Source: Ruminococcus sp. Marseille-P6503 (GTDB taxonomy: Bacteria > Bacillota > Clostridia > Oscillospirales > Ruminococcaceae). From it: a stretch of DNA of 64,000 nt. The notes below the pieces were generated by a model. The model did not search any database. It was given only the letters and a program-made list of their open reading frames with translations, and was not told the origin of the DNA. Position 1 is the stretch's first letter. Every line of letters starts with the position of its first letter. Positions 27,198-35,420 of this stretch are shown here, piece after piece. The DNA lies in contig NZ_UWPB01000001.1 of assembly GCF_900604945.1 (NCBI RefSeq), forward strand, positions 930,001-994,000, in the 5' to 3' direction. The translations under genes were made by a program, and so were the position numbers.

Positions 27198-28289
27198 TCA
27201 AAAATTTGGGTATTCCAGCATATGATTGAGCAGCGCGATATTAACGGCAGCCTCTACGCAGGGAACCGCTCTCGGCACCACGCAGGGATCATGCCTGCCT
27301 TTGATCGCAATGGTTTCGTTTTTCATAGCGGAGTAATCCACCGTCTGCTGAGGCTGCGAGATCGACGGCGTAGGCTTGAACGCTACTTTGAGAGTTATAG
27401 GCATACCGGAAGAAATTCCGCCTAAAATTCCGCCGTGAAAATTTGTTCTCGTAACAACATGACCCTGTTCATTGACGTAAAATTCATCGTTGTTTTCGCT
27501 GCCCAGCATTTTAGCCGCGTTGAATCCCGCGCCGAACTCCAGTCCCTTTACCGCCGGAATACCGAAAATAAGCTGAGCGATCGAATTTTCAAGTCCGTCA
27601 AATATAGGAGAACCTATTCCGGCAGGCACGTTTATAGCTATACATTCCACAACTCCGCCGACGCTGTCCTGACATTCCCGAGCCTTTTCGATGTCCTTTA
27701 TCATAAGTCTGCCCTTTCGGTCTGAAAGGGTCGGAAATTCCTTTTCCCTCAGAGCCATGATATCGTTTCTGGAGGTTCTGATGTGGTCGAAGCTGTCGTC
27801 CTTTATTTTGTGTATTTCAGAAATATGCGCGCCGACATAGATTCCGCGCTTTTCAAGAATCTGACCGGCTACCGCTCCCGCGAAGCAAAGAGGCGCGGTA
27901 AGTCTGCCGGAAAAATGTCCGCCGCCTCTCTGATCGTTAAAGCCTCTGTATCTCAGAGCGCCCGTATAATCGGCATGACCCGGACGGGCAAGCTTGGATA
28001 TATTGCCGTAATCCTGCGAATGCTGGTCGGTATTCTGAATAAACGCGCAAAGCGGAGTGCCGGTGGTTTTTCCATTGAAAAAGCCCGACATTATCTGCGG
28101 CATATCCTTTTCTCTCCGCTGAGTTGAGGTCTTGTCCTTCTTAGGGGCGCGCCTTGCCATAAACTGCATAAGCCTGTCCATATCAATGCTTTCCCCCGGC
28201 GGAACGTTATCTATAACCACGCCTATCGCGGGACCGTGGCTTTCTCCGAAAACCGAAAAGGTTATATTGTTACTCCATGTTGACGACAT
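27198..28289 (-). CDS. aroC: Chorismate synthase
   Basis: Converts 5-enolpyruvylshikimate 3-phosphate to chorismate with reduced FMN, the last shikimate-pathway step. 363 residues from the ATG at 28289, which follows GGAGGTAAAAT; an upstream in-frame start would lack a ribosome binding site. Signatures: FGESHGPAIG (about 11-20), RRAPKKDKTSTQRREKD (about 43-60), RPGHADYTG, GGGHFSGRLTAP and GRHDPCVVPR near the end. It sits in an aro gene run, 19 bases after a small unknown gene. Its product feeds the trp operon 17 kb away and other aromatic pathways. Confidence 0.98.
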   Translation of the reverse strand: MSSTWSNNITFSVFGESHGPAIGVVIDNVPPGESIDMDRLMQFMARRAPKKDKTSTQRREKDMPQIMSGFFNGKTTGTPLCAFIQNTDQHSQDYGNISKLARPGHADYTGALRYRGFNDQRGGGHFSGRLTAPLCFAGAVAGQILEKRGIYVGAHISEIHKIKDDSFDHIRTSRNDIMALREKEFPTLSDRKGRLMIKDIEKARECQDSVGGVVECIAINVPAGIGSPIFDGLENSIAQLIFGIPAVKGLEFGAGFNAAKMLGSENNDEFYVNEQGHVVTRTNFHGGILGGISSGMPITLKVAFKPTPSISQPQQTVDYSAMKNETIAIKGRHDPCVVPRAVPCVEAAVNIALLNHMLEYPNF

Positions 28290-28308
28290 TATTTTACCTC
28301 CAACTATC

Positions 28309-28770
28309 CTATTTTTTGGACTTGTATTGCTTGTAAGCCTTATCAATAAGCTTCTTTATACTTTTATATTCCTTTTTTCCGGAAAGCGCGCCGTAGACCT
28401 GGGTATCGCCAGTCAGGACGGCTTCGCCGTAATCGCTTAAATATGCTTTTTCGTAGTACTTTTCTACAAACGGCAGAATATCCTCCCTCACGTCTGATTC
28501 CCAGAACTTTCCGTCGCAGTATTCCATAAGATATTCTGAGCCGGAAATCTTGCCCTTGCGCACAAGCTCCGTACCCTCCGGGTCGCTTTCCTCTCCTTCA
28601 AAGCCGTTTTCTATTATCCAGCGCAGAAACAAGCCTATGTGATTTGCGGCGCAAAGCCATATCTCATTAACCTGTTCATTGCTGAGTTCACAATCATCGC
28701 TTAAATTCATACGCCTGTAATATTCTTTTTCCGCGCTTTCGTAATGCCAGTCGGCTCTGTCAATACTCAT
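28309..28770 (-). CDS. Uncharacterised DWHY/HIGLFLRW-motif protein
   Basis: 153 residues, start ATG immediately after the aroA stop codon (0-base gap), so it is cotranslated with aroA. Near the N-terminus is DWHYESAEKEY and at about 47-57 HIGLFLRWIIENG. This motif pair is found in a group of small uncharacterised bacterial proteins, some of them encoded as immunity-like proteins; that relation is from memory and not certain. Acidic N-terminal half, basic C-terminus (KKEYKSIKKLIDKAYKQYKSKK). It has no evident enzymatic link to chorismate synthesis. Confidence 0.6.
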   Translation of the reverse strand: MSIDRADWHYESAEKEYYRRMNLSDDCELSNEQVNEIWLCAANHIGLFLRWIIENGFEGEESDPEGTELVRKGKISGSEYLMEYCDGKFWESDVREDILPFVEKYYEKAYLSDYGEAVLTGDTQVYGALSGKKEYKSIKKLIDKAYKQYKSKK

Positions 28771-30012
28771 TTAAATCACCTCAAAATTTCCGCCCAGCGC
28801 TCTGAAATCCTCCCAGAAATTCGGATACGACTTTGAAACGCACTCCGCTCCGGTAATAATAAGAGGCTCGGTACAGCGGGTCGAAGCGACAGCCATTGCC
28901 ATTGCTATTCTGTGATCGTTGCAGGAATCGACCACTCCTCCTCGCAGCGATCCTACGCCCGCCAGCTCAAGACCGTCCGGCAGCTCGGTTATCTCAGCGC
29001 CGACGGCGTTAAGATTATGCGCCATAGCCGCAAGACGGTCGCACTCCTTGATTCTGAGTCTGGCGGCGTTTGCAATATGCGATCTGCCCATACAGAACGT
29101 TCCCAGAACCGCTAAAATCGGCACAAGATCGGGAATATCCGAGCAGTCAAGCTCAAACGGCAAAAGCGTACCGTTTTTATTATACACCATTTCCCTGCAT
29201 ATTTCAATGATTTTTTTATCGCCCTGATATGAATTTACATTCAATCCGTCAATTTTCACGGAGCTTCCTAAAGCGTTGGCTACCTCGAAAAACGCCGCCT
29301 GGGAATAGTCGCCCTCAACAGCTCCGTTAAAAGGCGTAAAGACCTGTCCGCCCCTGACGGAAAATCCGTCCGCGGTATCGGTTATCTCACAGCCGAAGTC
29401 TTTCAGCGTACCTGAGGTTATATCGACATAAGGTCTTGATTCAAGACGCGATGTAAGGCTTATTCTGCTGTCCCCGTCAAGTACAGGAAGCGCGAAAAGC
29501 AGTCCTGTAATAAACTGAGAGGATATTCCCCCGCTGAGAGAAAAATCTCCGGAGGTCAGCTTTCCTCTTATTGTGCAGGGAAGAAATTCCCCCTCCCCGG
29601 CTCCGCTGAAATCAATGGTCACTCCGTGTCCGGGAAATTCCTCTATATAGGGAGTTATCGGGCGCACCGGAAGCTTTCCTCTGCCGAGAAAGGTGCACTC
29701 GACTCCCAGAGCCGCCGCGACGGGCATCAGGAAGCGCAGAGTCGACCCGCTTTCACCGCAGTCAAGCGCCGCCTTTTCAGGGATTTTTTCAATTCCTGTA
29801 ACGACCGCGCGGGCGCCGGAAAATTCTATCCGCGCGCCAAGCCTGCGCATACATTCCATAGTGGCGAGAATATCCTCCGAGGGATATAAATTTGATATCT
29901 CCGACCTGCCCTCTGCCAGAGCCGCCGCTATTATCATTCTGTGAGCGACGCTCTTGGACGGCGGTATTTTTACCGTTCCGGCAAGCTTTGAGGGGGTAAT
30001 TTTTATATCCAT
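28771..30012 (-). CDS. aroA: 3-phosphoshikimate 1-carboxyvinyltransferase (EPSP synthase)
   Basis: Transfers the enolpyruvyl group of PEP to shikimate 3-phosphate. 413 residues, normal length. N-terminal PPSKSVAHR (substrate binding), CGESGSTLRFLMP (about 85-97, the PEP-site loop, here with GES in place of the usual GNA), SRPYVDIT, RLRIKECDRLAAM (the family signature) and DHRIAMAMAVA near the C-terminus. The start follows CGGAGGAAT. It lies in a minus-strand run with aroC downstream and aroB upstream. A shikimate kinase (aroK), dehydroquinase (aroD/Q) and shikimate dehydrogenase (aroE) are not in the window. Confidence 0.97.
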   Translation of the reverse strand: MDIKITPSKLAGTVKIPPSKSVAHRMIIAAALAEGRSEISNLYPSEDILATMECMRRLGARIEFSGARAVVTGIEKIPEKAALDCGESGSTLRFLMPVAAALGVECTFLGRGKLPVRPITPYIEEFPGHGVTIDFSGAGEGEFLPCTIRGKLTSGDFSLSGGISSQFITGLLFALPVLDGDSRISLTSRLESRPYVDITSGTLKDFGCEITDTADGFSVRGGQVFTPFNGAVEGDYSQAAFFEVANALGSSVKIDGLNVNSYQGDKKIIEICREMVYNKNGTLLPFELDCSDIPDLVPILAVLGTFCMGRSHIANAARLRIKECDRLAAMAHNLNAVGAEITELPDGLELAGVGSLRGGVVDSCNDHRIAMAMAVASTRCTEPLIITGAECVSKSYPNFWEDFRALGGNFEVI

Positions 30013-30063
30013 TTTATTCCTCCGTTATTTTATAAGTCCGACGGGCATTTAACCGTTTACCGC

Positions 30064-30642
30064 TTAAATACCCAAAGCTTCATGCACCGCGTTTTCAATA
30101 GCCTTTACCCTTTCGCGCAAAAATCTCGGATTTTCCTTAAACCATTTTACGTTAAGAGGCGACGGATGTGGCAATATATACGCCGGTCTGCCGTTTATTT
30201 TTTTATCCGCAAATACGAGCGACGTAAATTCCTCGTCCTTGAAAAACAGCTCTGCGGCTTTTCTGCCGATAATTATATATATCTTATTGCTCACGGCTTC
30301 AAGCTCGTTAAACAGCCATTTTTTCGCGCACACCGCGGGAGGAAGCCTGTCTCCTCCGCCCGGAGCTTTTCCGGGATAGCAGTGTCCGGCGCAGGTCATA
30401 TAGAAATTCGAGGGATCGTAAAAATCCTCGTCGGATATTTTATACCAATCCTTTCTGAGCTTTCTTCCTCCCGCGTCGTCAAACGGTTTAAGCGTCGCGG
30501 ATACGCTTTTGGACGGCGCCTGACTTATCTGGACGATACAAGCGTCGGCATTGCCGAAAAAAACGGGACGCGGCTCAAAGCCGAAGCGTTCCCAGCACAA
30601 GCGGCAGGAAAGTATTCCGCTTTTCAGTTCTTGAAAATCCAT
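30064..30642 (-). CDS. Uracil-DNA glycosylase-family protein
   Basis: About 192 residues with the UDG-like fold. Seen: an N-terminal Cys pair CRLCWERFG, VQISQAPSKS in the place of the motif that activates water, a middle Cys (CAGHCYPGK), and the C-terminal LPHPSPLN motif of the superfamily. Cys spacing suggests the iron-sulfur-type (family 4-like) branch, but the catalytic residue cannot be fixed. It would remove uracil or deaminated bases from DNA. The start is uncertain: ATG 30642 or GTG 30651, both near AAAGGAT. It sits inside the aro run with no metabolic link. Confidence 0.75.
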   Translation of the reverse strand: MDFQELKSGILSCRLCWERFGFEPRPVFFGNADACIVQISQAPSKSVSATLKPFDDAGGRKLRKDWYKISDEDFYDPSNFYMTCAGHCYPGKAPGGGDRLPPAVCAKKWLFNELEAVSNKIYIIIGRKAAELFFKDEEFTSLVFADKKINGRPAYILPHPSPLNVKWFKENPRFLRERVKAIENAVHEALGI

Positions 30643-30676
30643 TTTCAGCACCGATCCTTTGCAAATTCCGAACTTT

Positions 30677-31333
30677 TTATTCGCTGCCCGCAGATAAGAC
30701 TTCTTTTTTATACGCCTGTTCCGTCAGAATATCCTTAACGGAGCAGGGCGGAAATTCCGCAAGAGAGGAGTGCTCCGTAAGCGTTCGGAGTATACGCCAC
30801 CCGTCATAGCTGTTTACCGCGTTTTCAGGTATCGGCTTAAATCCGAAATCAAGATACAGTCTTGCCGCAACCCATGAGGTCGTCTGGGTCGGTATCTTTA
30901 TTGTCTTGTATCCAAGCTCCCTGAGCCTTGCAAGCGTATGTGAAATAAGCGGACGCGCAAGCCCTCTGCCCTGAAATTCACGGGCAACGGCTACCCAATG
31001 AAGCCAGCCGGCGCCTGAGGTATCCCTCGGCTCGTAATAGGCTGTAGCCGTCGCGACCTTTTCGCCGCTTTCCGTTTCAATAAAAAACATACGGCTGCAA
31101 AGCTCGGCTTCATGTCCGCCGTAATACTTTTCCCAAGCCTTTATTCCGTCCTGACAGGTTTCAAATTCCTTTGCCGACCGCTCGATTCTTATCCAGCTGT
31201 CCCTGTCGCCGTCGTTATAATATACAAAGCTGTAACCCTCGGGCAGAGGATACTCCTTTATTTCATCAACAGTATCGTTATAAAGCAGCAGCTCATAATA
31301 TTTTATTCTTTCGTCATGATTGTCAAATTTCAT
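30677..31333 (-). CDS. GNAT-family N-acetyltransferase
   Basis: 218 residues. The acetyl-CoA binding motif is VAREFQGRGLARPLISHTLARLRELGY (Arg/Gln-x-x-Gly-x-Gly/Ala, about 131-157), followed by AARLYLDFGFKPIP, the usual end of the GNAT core. The strand before it is GWLHWVAV. The substrate is unknown. There is no signal peptide, so it acts in the cytoplasm. It lies between the CAT-like enzyme gene and the glycosylase gene on the same strand, 15 bases from the former. Confidence 0.85.
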   Translation of the reverse strand: MKFDNHDERIKYYELLLYNDTVDEIKEYPLPEGYSFVYYNDGDRDSWIRIERSAKEFETCQDGIKAWEKYYGGHEAELCSRMFFIETESGEKVATATAYYEPRDTSGAGWLHWVAVAREFQGRGLARPLISHTLARLRELGYKTIKIPTQTTSWVAARLYLDFGFKPIPENAVNSYDGWRILRTLTEHSSLAEFPPCSVKDILTEQAYKKEVLSAGSE

Positions 31334-31348
31334 AATAAACTCACTCCG

Positions 31349-31990
31349 TCAGCCGTTATTCCCCAAGGAATCCATATACTCCTGCAATTTCTGATAAAGC
31401 CTTGCCACATGGATACCATCGGCAAAGGAATGATGCACCTGAACCGAAAAGGGCATAAGCTTTCTACCGTTCTTTTCATAAAATCTTCCCCAGTCAAACA
31501 TCGGATTCGCTTTAGTATTATCGCCGGAAAACGTGTGCGAAACCGAGGTGTAGGAAAACCACGGCATGGGCGAAAACTGAAACGCGTCGTTCGCCGGAAG
31601 CGAATCGAAGTAGGTTTTCTGTTCGGCAATGATCCTTTCCGCATTATTTATATATTCCTCCATGCTTTCGGCATACGGCGCACAGATATAATAGAAAAGC
31701 TCATCACCGTCTTTAAGGTATGTAAACTCTGTACCGCACTTATCATACAGCACAATATTCCCGTCCAAAAAACGATAGCGGAAGTTTTCAAGCTCATTGG
31801 CGCACTTCATGACCGCATAAATAAACGCAAGTGTAAAGGAACAGCCTTTAGCTTTTACATAGCTGTAAAGCTCAGTAACATCTATATCGGAAGTTATACA
31901 GTAGCACGGCTGCGCCGAATTTCTGAAAATACGGCAGTGAAGCTTTCTGTCCAAGCCGCTTTCGTCGATAATTTTATATCCGCCGTTCAT
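31349..31990 (-). CDS. Chloramphenicol O-acetyltransferase-like protein
   Basis: 213 residues, the standard CAT length. The catalytic signature HHSFADG (His-His-x3-Asp-Gly, about 184-190) is intact, with the following IHVARLYQKLQE helix, and FTLAFIYAVMKCANE and FRYRFLDGNIVLYD as in type A CATs. The start follows AAGGAGA. The enzyme family acetylates chloramphenicol, but chromosomal CAT-like relatives often have other or unknown acceptors. Resistance cannot be claimed from the sequence. Confidence 0.85.
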   Translation of the reverse strand: MNGGYKIIDESGLDRKLHCRIFRNSAQPCYCITSDIDVTELYSYVKAKGCSFTLAFIYAVMKCANELENFRYRFLDGNIVLYDKCGTEFTYLKDGDELFYYICAPYAESMEEYINNAERIIAEQKTYFDSLPANDAFQFSPMPWFSYTSVSHTFSGDNTKANPMFDWGRFYEKNGRKLMPFSVQVHHSFADGIHVARLYQKLQEYMDSLGNNG

Positions 31991-32015
31991 TTGCCTGTTC
32001 TCCTTTTATCGTTAA

Positions 32016-33125
32016 CTACATTTTTTCCAAGACGTCTGCTATCTCCCGTTCTGAAATTTCCCTGCCGTAATTATTTTCTCCGAACTGTTCCATTGCGCCT
32101 ATCTCATGCTGGAACACGAATCTAAGCTTTCCGTCGCGGACCTTTTTATCTGTATAAAGCTTTTTGACAAGCGCTTTGCGGTCGATATATTTCGGAACCG
32201 ACGCCGGCAGACCGGCGCGCAGCAGAAGCCGTTCCAATCTCAGCACGTTTTCATGAGAAATAAAGCCCAGCCTTTCACCCAGCCTTGCCTGAGCGCAAAG
32301 CCCGATGGAAACCGCTTCTCCGTGCAGAAGCTTATAATCCGAAACCGTTTCGATCGCCCTGCCGACCGTATGACCGAGATTGAGTATTTCCCTCAGTCCG
32401 CTTTCACGCTCGTCCCGCATTACGACTTTATATTTTACATCGCAGTTTTTCTCGGCAATATATTCGCAGACGGCCTGGTCGTTTTCAAATACCTTTTCAA
32501 TATTCTTTTCAAGGTATTCAAACAGCTCCGAATCTCCAAGACAGCCGTGCTTTATCGTTTCGGCAAGCCCGCTGGAAAGCTGTTTGCGGGGCAGGGTTTT
32601 CCATGCGCTTATATCAATATACACCTTTTTCGGCTGGTTGAATATACCGATAAGATTTGTGGCAAGCGGAGTATCCACAGCGGTTTTTCCGCCGACGGAA
32701 GCGTCTGCCGCAGATAAAAGAGTAGTGGCATAGTTGACAAACGGCACTCCCCTGCCGAACGTGCCTGCCACAAAGCCCGCCAGATCGGAAACAACTCCGC
32801 CGCCTACGGCAATTACTCCACAGTCCCTGCGGTAACCGGATTCAAGCATGGTATCCTCGACATATTCTTTCATCGCCCTCGTTTTGGATCTTTCGCCGGC
32901 AGGAATTGTTATCATATCCGACTGAAAGCCCGCTTCAAGGATTTTTTCGCGGATCTCATCCGCATACAGACCCTCTACGGTCGAATCGGTCACAACGGCA
33001 AACTTTTTAACGTTTCCCAGAAGTCCGTTTTTCAGATCGTCAATCAGCGTATCCTGCAAAGCGTGACCGATCTCAATATCGTAGGAATCGTCCACAACCT
33101 TTTTCAGCTTGCAGTAAAATTTCAT
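32016..33125 (-). CDS. aroB: 3-dehydroquinate synthase
   Basis: Cyclises DAHP to 3-dehydroquinate with NAD and a metal ion, step 2 of the shikimate pathway. 369 residues, start ATG 33125 behind GGAGGTAAC. The glycine-rich NAD site is GVIAVGGGVVSDLAGFVAGTFGRG, the next motif TTLLSAADASVGGKTAVD, and the metal ligands lie in ETIKHG (Glu/His), LNLGHTVGRAIE and LLHGEAVSIG. The length is normal. It follows the LURP-one-like gene by 43 bases and probably shares its promoter at 33.8 kb. Confidence 0.97.
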   Translation of the reverse strand: MKFYCKLKKVVDDSYDIEIGHALQDTLIDDLKNGLLGNVKKFAVVTDSTVEGLYADEIREKILEAGFQSDMITIPAGERSKTRAMKEYVEDTMLESGYRRDCGVIAVGGGVVSDLAGFVAGTFGRGVPFVNYATTLLSAADASVGGKTAVDTPLATNLIGIFNQPKKVYIDISAWKTLPRKQLSSGLAETIKHGCLGDSELFEYLEKNIEKVFENDQAVCEYIAEKNCDVKYKVVMRDERESGLREILNLGHTVGRAIETVSDYKLLHGEAVSIGLCAQARLGERLGFISHENVLRLERLLLRAGLPASVPKYIDRKALVKKLYTDKKVRDGKLRFVFQHEIGAMEQFGENNYGREISEREIADVLEKM

Positions 33126-33168
33126 TTTTGTTACCTCCAATATCAGGTTTCAGCAAAAGCCGCGGATT

Positions 33169-33636
33169 TCAGCGGCCCGAGCATTTTTCAGCGTCTATCG
33201 CAAGCGCTATCATAAGTCCCGAAAGCGCGTTTTCATCATTATAAACGTCCAGAATATAGGTGTCCGTCAGACGCACGATATCTTTTGATACCGTCATTAT
33301 CTTATCTTCTCCGCTGTACACCGAATAGTCCCATTCAAGCCAGTTGCCGTCTACCGTCCAGCCGTTGTAATCAAGGGTGAATTTCGGCTTGAAAAAGGTA
33401 AGCTGCTTTTTTATTCTTCCGGCATAGCTTCCGTCTATGTACATCTCAAATACCGGAAGAAAGCTTAAAACCTTTTCCTTCAGCATTCCGACTTCGCTTC
33501 CCGTTCGGTCGTAAATCCTGAAGCAGTGACCCCACGCAAGCTGACCTTTTACGGTAAATACGGTGTTACCGCTTTCGTCGTAAATATCGTAGCTGTCAAA
33601 CCATGAAAATATTCTCTGTCTGAATACAAGCTTCAT
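33169..33636 (-). CDS. LURP-one-related (tubby-like fold) protein
   Basis: 155 residues made almost wholly of beta strands: RQRIFSWFDSYDIYDESGN, FTVKGQLAWGHCFRIYD, SEVGMLKEKVLSFLPVFEMYIDG and FFKPKFTLDYNGWTVDGNW. This is the LURP-one-related/YxjI family with the phospholipid scramblase (tubby-like) fold. The bacterial function is unknown; membrane phospholipid binding is proposed for the fold. It is the first gene after the promoter at 33793-33821 and leads the aroB unit. Confidence 0.8.
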   Translation of the reverse strand: MKLVFRQRIFSWFDSYDIYDESGNTVFTVKGQLAWGHCFRIYDRTGSEVGMLKEKVLSFLPVFEMYIDGSYAGRIKKQLTFFKPKFTLDYNGWTVDGNWLEWDYSVYSGEDKIMTVSKDIVRLTDTYILDVYNDENALSGLMIALAIDAEKCSGR

Positions 33637-33792
33637 TGCTCATCATCTCCCCAAATATCTCTTAATATTTTCCGCGGCGCTGTTTTCTTTCTGAAAGAGC
33701 CGGAGCTTTATTTATAAACTCCGCCTGAGTGCGGCATTCCCTCCATAGAAAGTCCTTTGCAATATACCGCTGTAACGTTTTAAACTGAAATA

Positions 33793-33821
33793 ATTATACC
33801 ATAACGTCCGTCAAAAGTAAA
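33793..33821 (-). promoter_or_regulatory. Promoter of the LURP-aroB transcription unit
   Basis: Minus strand TTTACT (33816-33821), 17-base spacer, TATAAT (33793-33798). It lies about 160 bases before the LURP-one-like gene. Confidence 0.6.
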
Positions 33822-34009
33822 TAGCCGCCGGAGCATACGCGCTGCTCTGCCGCTTAGCGCGGCTGCAAATCAAGCTCCTCACTTACAGGCACAAAAACGG
33901 GAAAAGTTGCACGCGAATGTGCAACTATGAATAAAAAAGTTTTTTGTTAGATCAATTTTTGTAGACAATTACAAAAAACATTTAGAAAGTTTGTCAAATA
34001 TCACGATAA
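33822..34009. other. Intergenic stretch without a gene
   Basis: No credible ORF. One 8-bp hairpin AGTTGCAC / GTGCAACT at 33905-33926 may be an operator-like dyad near the LURP-aroB promoter. The rest is AT-rich. Confidence 0.4.
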
Positions 34010-34043
34010 GAATAACAAAACAGGGCAGATCGCTCCGCCCTGT
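34010..34043 (-). terminator. Terminator after aroF
   Basis: On the minus strand ACAGGGC / GCCCTGT with a 10-base loop, followed by TTTTGTTATT, immediately downstream of the aroF stop. It separates aroF from the LURP-aroB unit. Confidence 0.8.
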
Positions 34044-34050
34044 GGCTTTA

Positions 34051-35070
34051 TCAGTTAATGTCAAGAGGCTTGCCGCAGAACTCCGCCATCGCCCTGATCT
34101 TTTTCATTGTTTCGGCGAACTGAGCGGGAGTAAGTGACTGCGCTCCGTCGCTCCACGCGTTCTTGGGATCGTTGTGCACCTCAATCTCCAGCGCGTCGCA
34201 GCCTGCCGCAACGGCACACAGCGACATAGGCTCAACCAGAGAAGCTATACCGGTTGCGTGGCTCGGGTCTATAACTATAGGAAGATGGGTTTTCTGCCTT
34301 AGCAGAGGAACAGCGGATATATCAAGGGTATTTCTCGTGGCAGGCTCAAAGGTTCTGATTCCTCTCTCGCAGAGTATTACCTTGCTGTTGCCCTCGGACA
34401 TGATATACTCCGCGGACATAAGCAGCTCCTGCAAAGTGCTTGAAAGACCTCTTTTAAGGAGAACCGGCTTGTCGCAGCGACCCAGCGCTTTAAGCAGGGT
34501 GAAGTTCTGCATATTTCTCGCTCCGACCTGAACTACGTCCACATCGGCGAAAAGGTCAATATCAGACAGATCCATGATCTCAGTTACGATAGGCAGACCG
34601 GTTACCTTTCTTGCCTGTATAAGCAGGTCAATACCCTCCTTGCCAAGACCCTGAAAGGCGTATGGCGAGGTTCTGGGCTTGAAGGCTCCGCCTCTCAGCA
34701 TTGTAGCTCCGGCTTCCTTAACGGCGATCGCGGTAGTAATGATCTGCTCCTCGCACTCAACCGAGCAGGGGCCCGCGATCACGTTAAGAGTTCCGCCTCC
34801 GATTTTTCTTCCCGCTACTTCTATAACGGTGTCGTCGGGATGAAAACGTCTGTTTGCGTTCTTATAGGGCTCCTGAACCCGCTTTACCGCTTCGACGATT
34901 TCCTTTGCCTGCACCGACTCCATATCTATTCTTGTCGTATCTCCGATAAGTCCTATGATGTTGGAATGGATTCCGTGAACCAGATTTGTTTTTACGTCGA
35001 ATCCCTGAAGCCAGTTCATAAGCTCGTCGATCTGCTTTTCAGAAGCCGAATTTTTCAGTACGATTACCAT
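34051..35070 (-). CDS. aroF: 3-deoxy-7-phosphoheptulonate (DAHP) synthase, type I beta with regulatory domain
   Basis: Condenses PEP and erythrose 4-phosphate to DAHP, the entry to aromatic biosynthesis. 339 residues: an N-terminal ferredoxin-like (FL) domain (about 1-75, [20 protein letters not shown]) that in the Thermotoga-type enzymes binds Phe or Tyr for feedback inhibition, then the barrel with AGPCSVE (about 101), [17 protein letters not shown] (about 125), KPVLLKRG and DPSHATG (about 268). The start follows AGGAGG. It is monocistronic behind its own leader (promoter, Phe-rich leader peptide, terminator), so it is probably controlled both by attenuation and by feedback. Confidence 0.96.
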   Translation of the reverse strand: MVIVLKNSASEKQIDELMNWLQGFDVKTNLVHGIHSNIIGLIGDTTRIDMESVQAKEIVEAVKRVQEPYKNANRRFHPDDTVIEVAGRKIGGGTLNVIAGPCSVECEEQIITTAIAVKEAGATMLRGGAFKPRTSPYAFQGLGKEGIDLLIQARKVTGLPIVTEIMDLSDIDLFADVDVVQVGARNMQNFTLLKALGRCDKPVLLKRGLSSTLQELLMSAEYIMSEGNSKVILCERGIRTFEPATRNTLDISAVPLLRQKTHLPIVIDPSHATGIASLVEPMSLCAVAAGCDALEIEVHNDPKNAWSDGAQSLTPAQFAETMKKIRAMAEFCGKPLDIN

Positions 35071-35109
35071 TTTAAATTCCTCCTAAATTTGATAATGAAT
35101 ATTTATTAA

Positions 35110-35145
35110 TAAAAAAGCCGCGGCCCGAACATATCAAGCCACGAC
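35110..35145 (-). terminator. Attenuator terminator upstream of aroF
   Basis: On the minus strand GTCGTGGC / GCCGCGGC (8 bp, two G.U pairs) with a 13-base loop and then TTTTTTT, 39 bases before the aroF ATG and 32 bases after the leader peptide stop. It would stop transcription unless ribosome position changes the fold. I could not define the competing antiterminator with certainty. Confidence 0.8.
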
Positions 35146-35177
35146 TGAAATATTACAAGTATAAAGCTTTTACCCAA

Positions 35178-35294
35178 CTACTCGCCTAATCTCAATGCAG
35201 CTTTCTTCACACGCCAAAAAAACCTAAAGCCAAAAAAGAAGCTAAAGGCAAAAAAGAAGTATGTAAAGACTGCATTTGAAATTACAGGATACAT
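35178..35294 (-). CDS. Phenylalanine-rich leader peptide of the aroF attenuator
   Basis: A 38-residue ORF starting at ATG 35294, about 11 bases after GAAAGGA; a longer in-frame form would begin upstream of the -10 box. Between residues 10 and 27 it has 11 Phe plus Tyr and Trp: VFTYFFFAFSFFFGFRFFW. It ends KKAALRLGE. It lies between a consensus promoter and an intrinsic terminator upstream of DAHP synthase. The pattern is like enterobacterial PheL, whose seven Phe codons stall ribosomes when charged tRNA-Phe is scarce and so prevent termination. By analogy this peptide should relieve termination of aroF under Phe starvation (inference). Confidence 0.85.
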   Translation of the reverse strand: MYPVISNAVFTYFFFAFSFFFGFRFFWRVKKAALRLGE

Positions 35295-35331
35295 AGCAAG
35301 CTTTTCCTTTCGTAATTTTATTAACACAAAT

Positions 35332-35360
35332 ATTATAAACCCTGAACGTATACTTGTCAA
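35332..35360 (-). promoter_or_regulatory. Promoter of the aroF leader
   Basis: Minus strand TTGACA (35355-35360), 17-base spacer, TATAAT (35332-35337). Transcription would start near 35325, giving a leader of about 255 nt before aroF. Confidence 0.85.
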
Positions 35361-35420
35361 GCGCAATAAGATTTTTTTACATTTTATTCATATCGGTCTG
35401 ACGGAACAAGCCGACAGGCA

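Noticed and set aside
26702-27229. 175-codon ORF on the plus strand
   Set aside because: Shadow of the DUF4364 gene in the opposite strand.
35295-35366. Upstream extension of the Phe-rich leader ORF
   Set aside because: It would begin upstream of the -10 box of the promoter; ATG 35294 with GAAAGGA is the sensible start.
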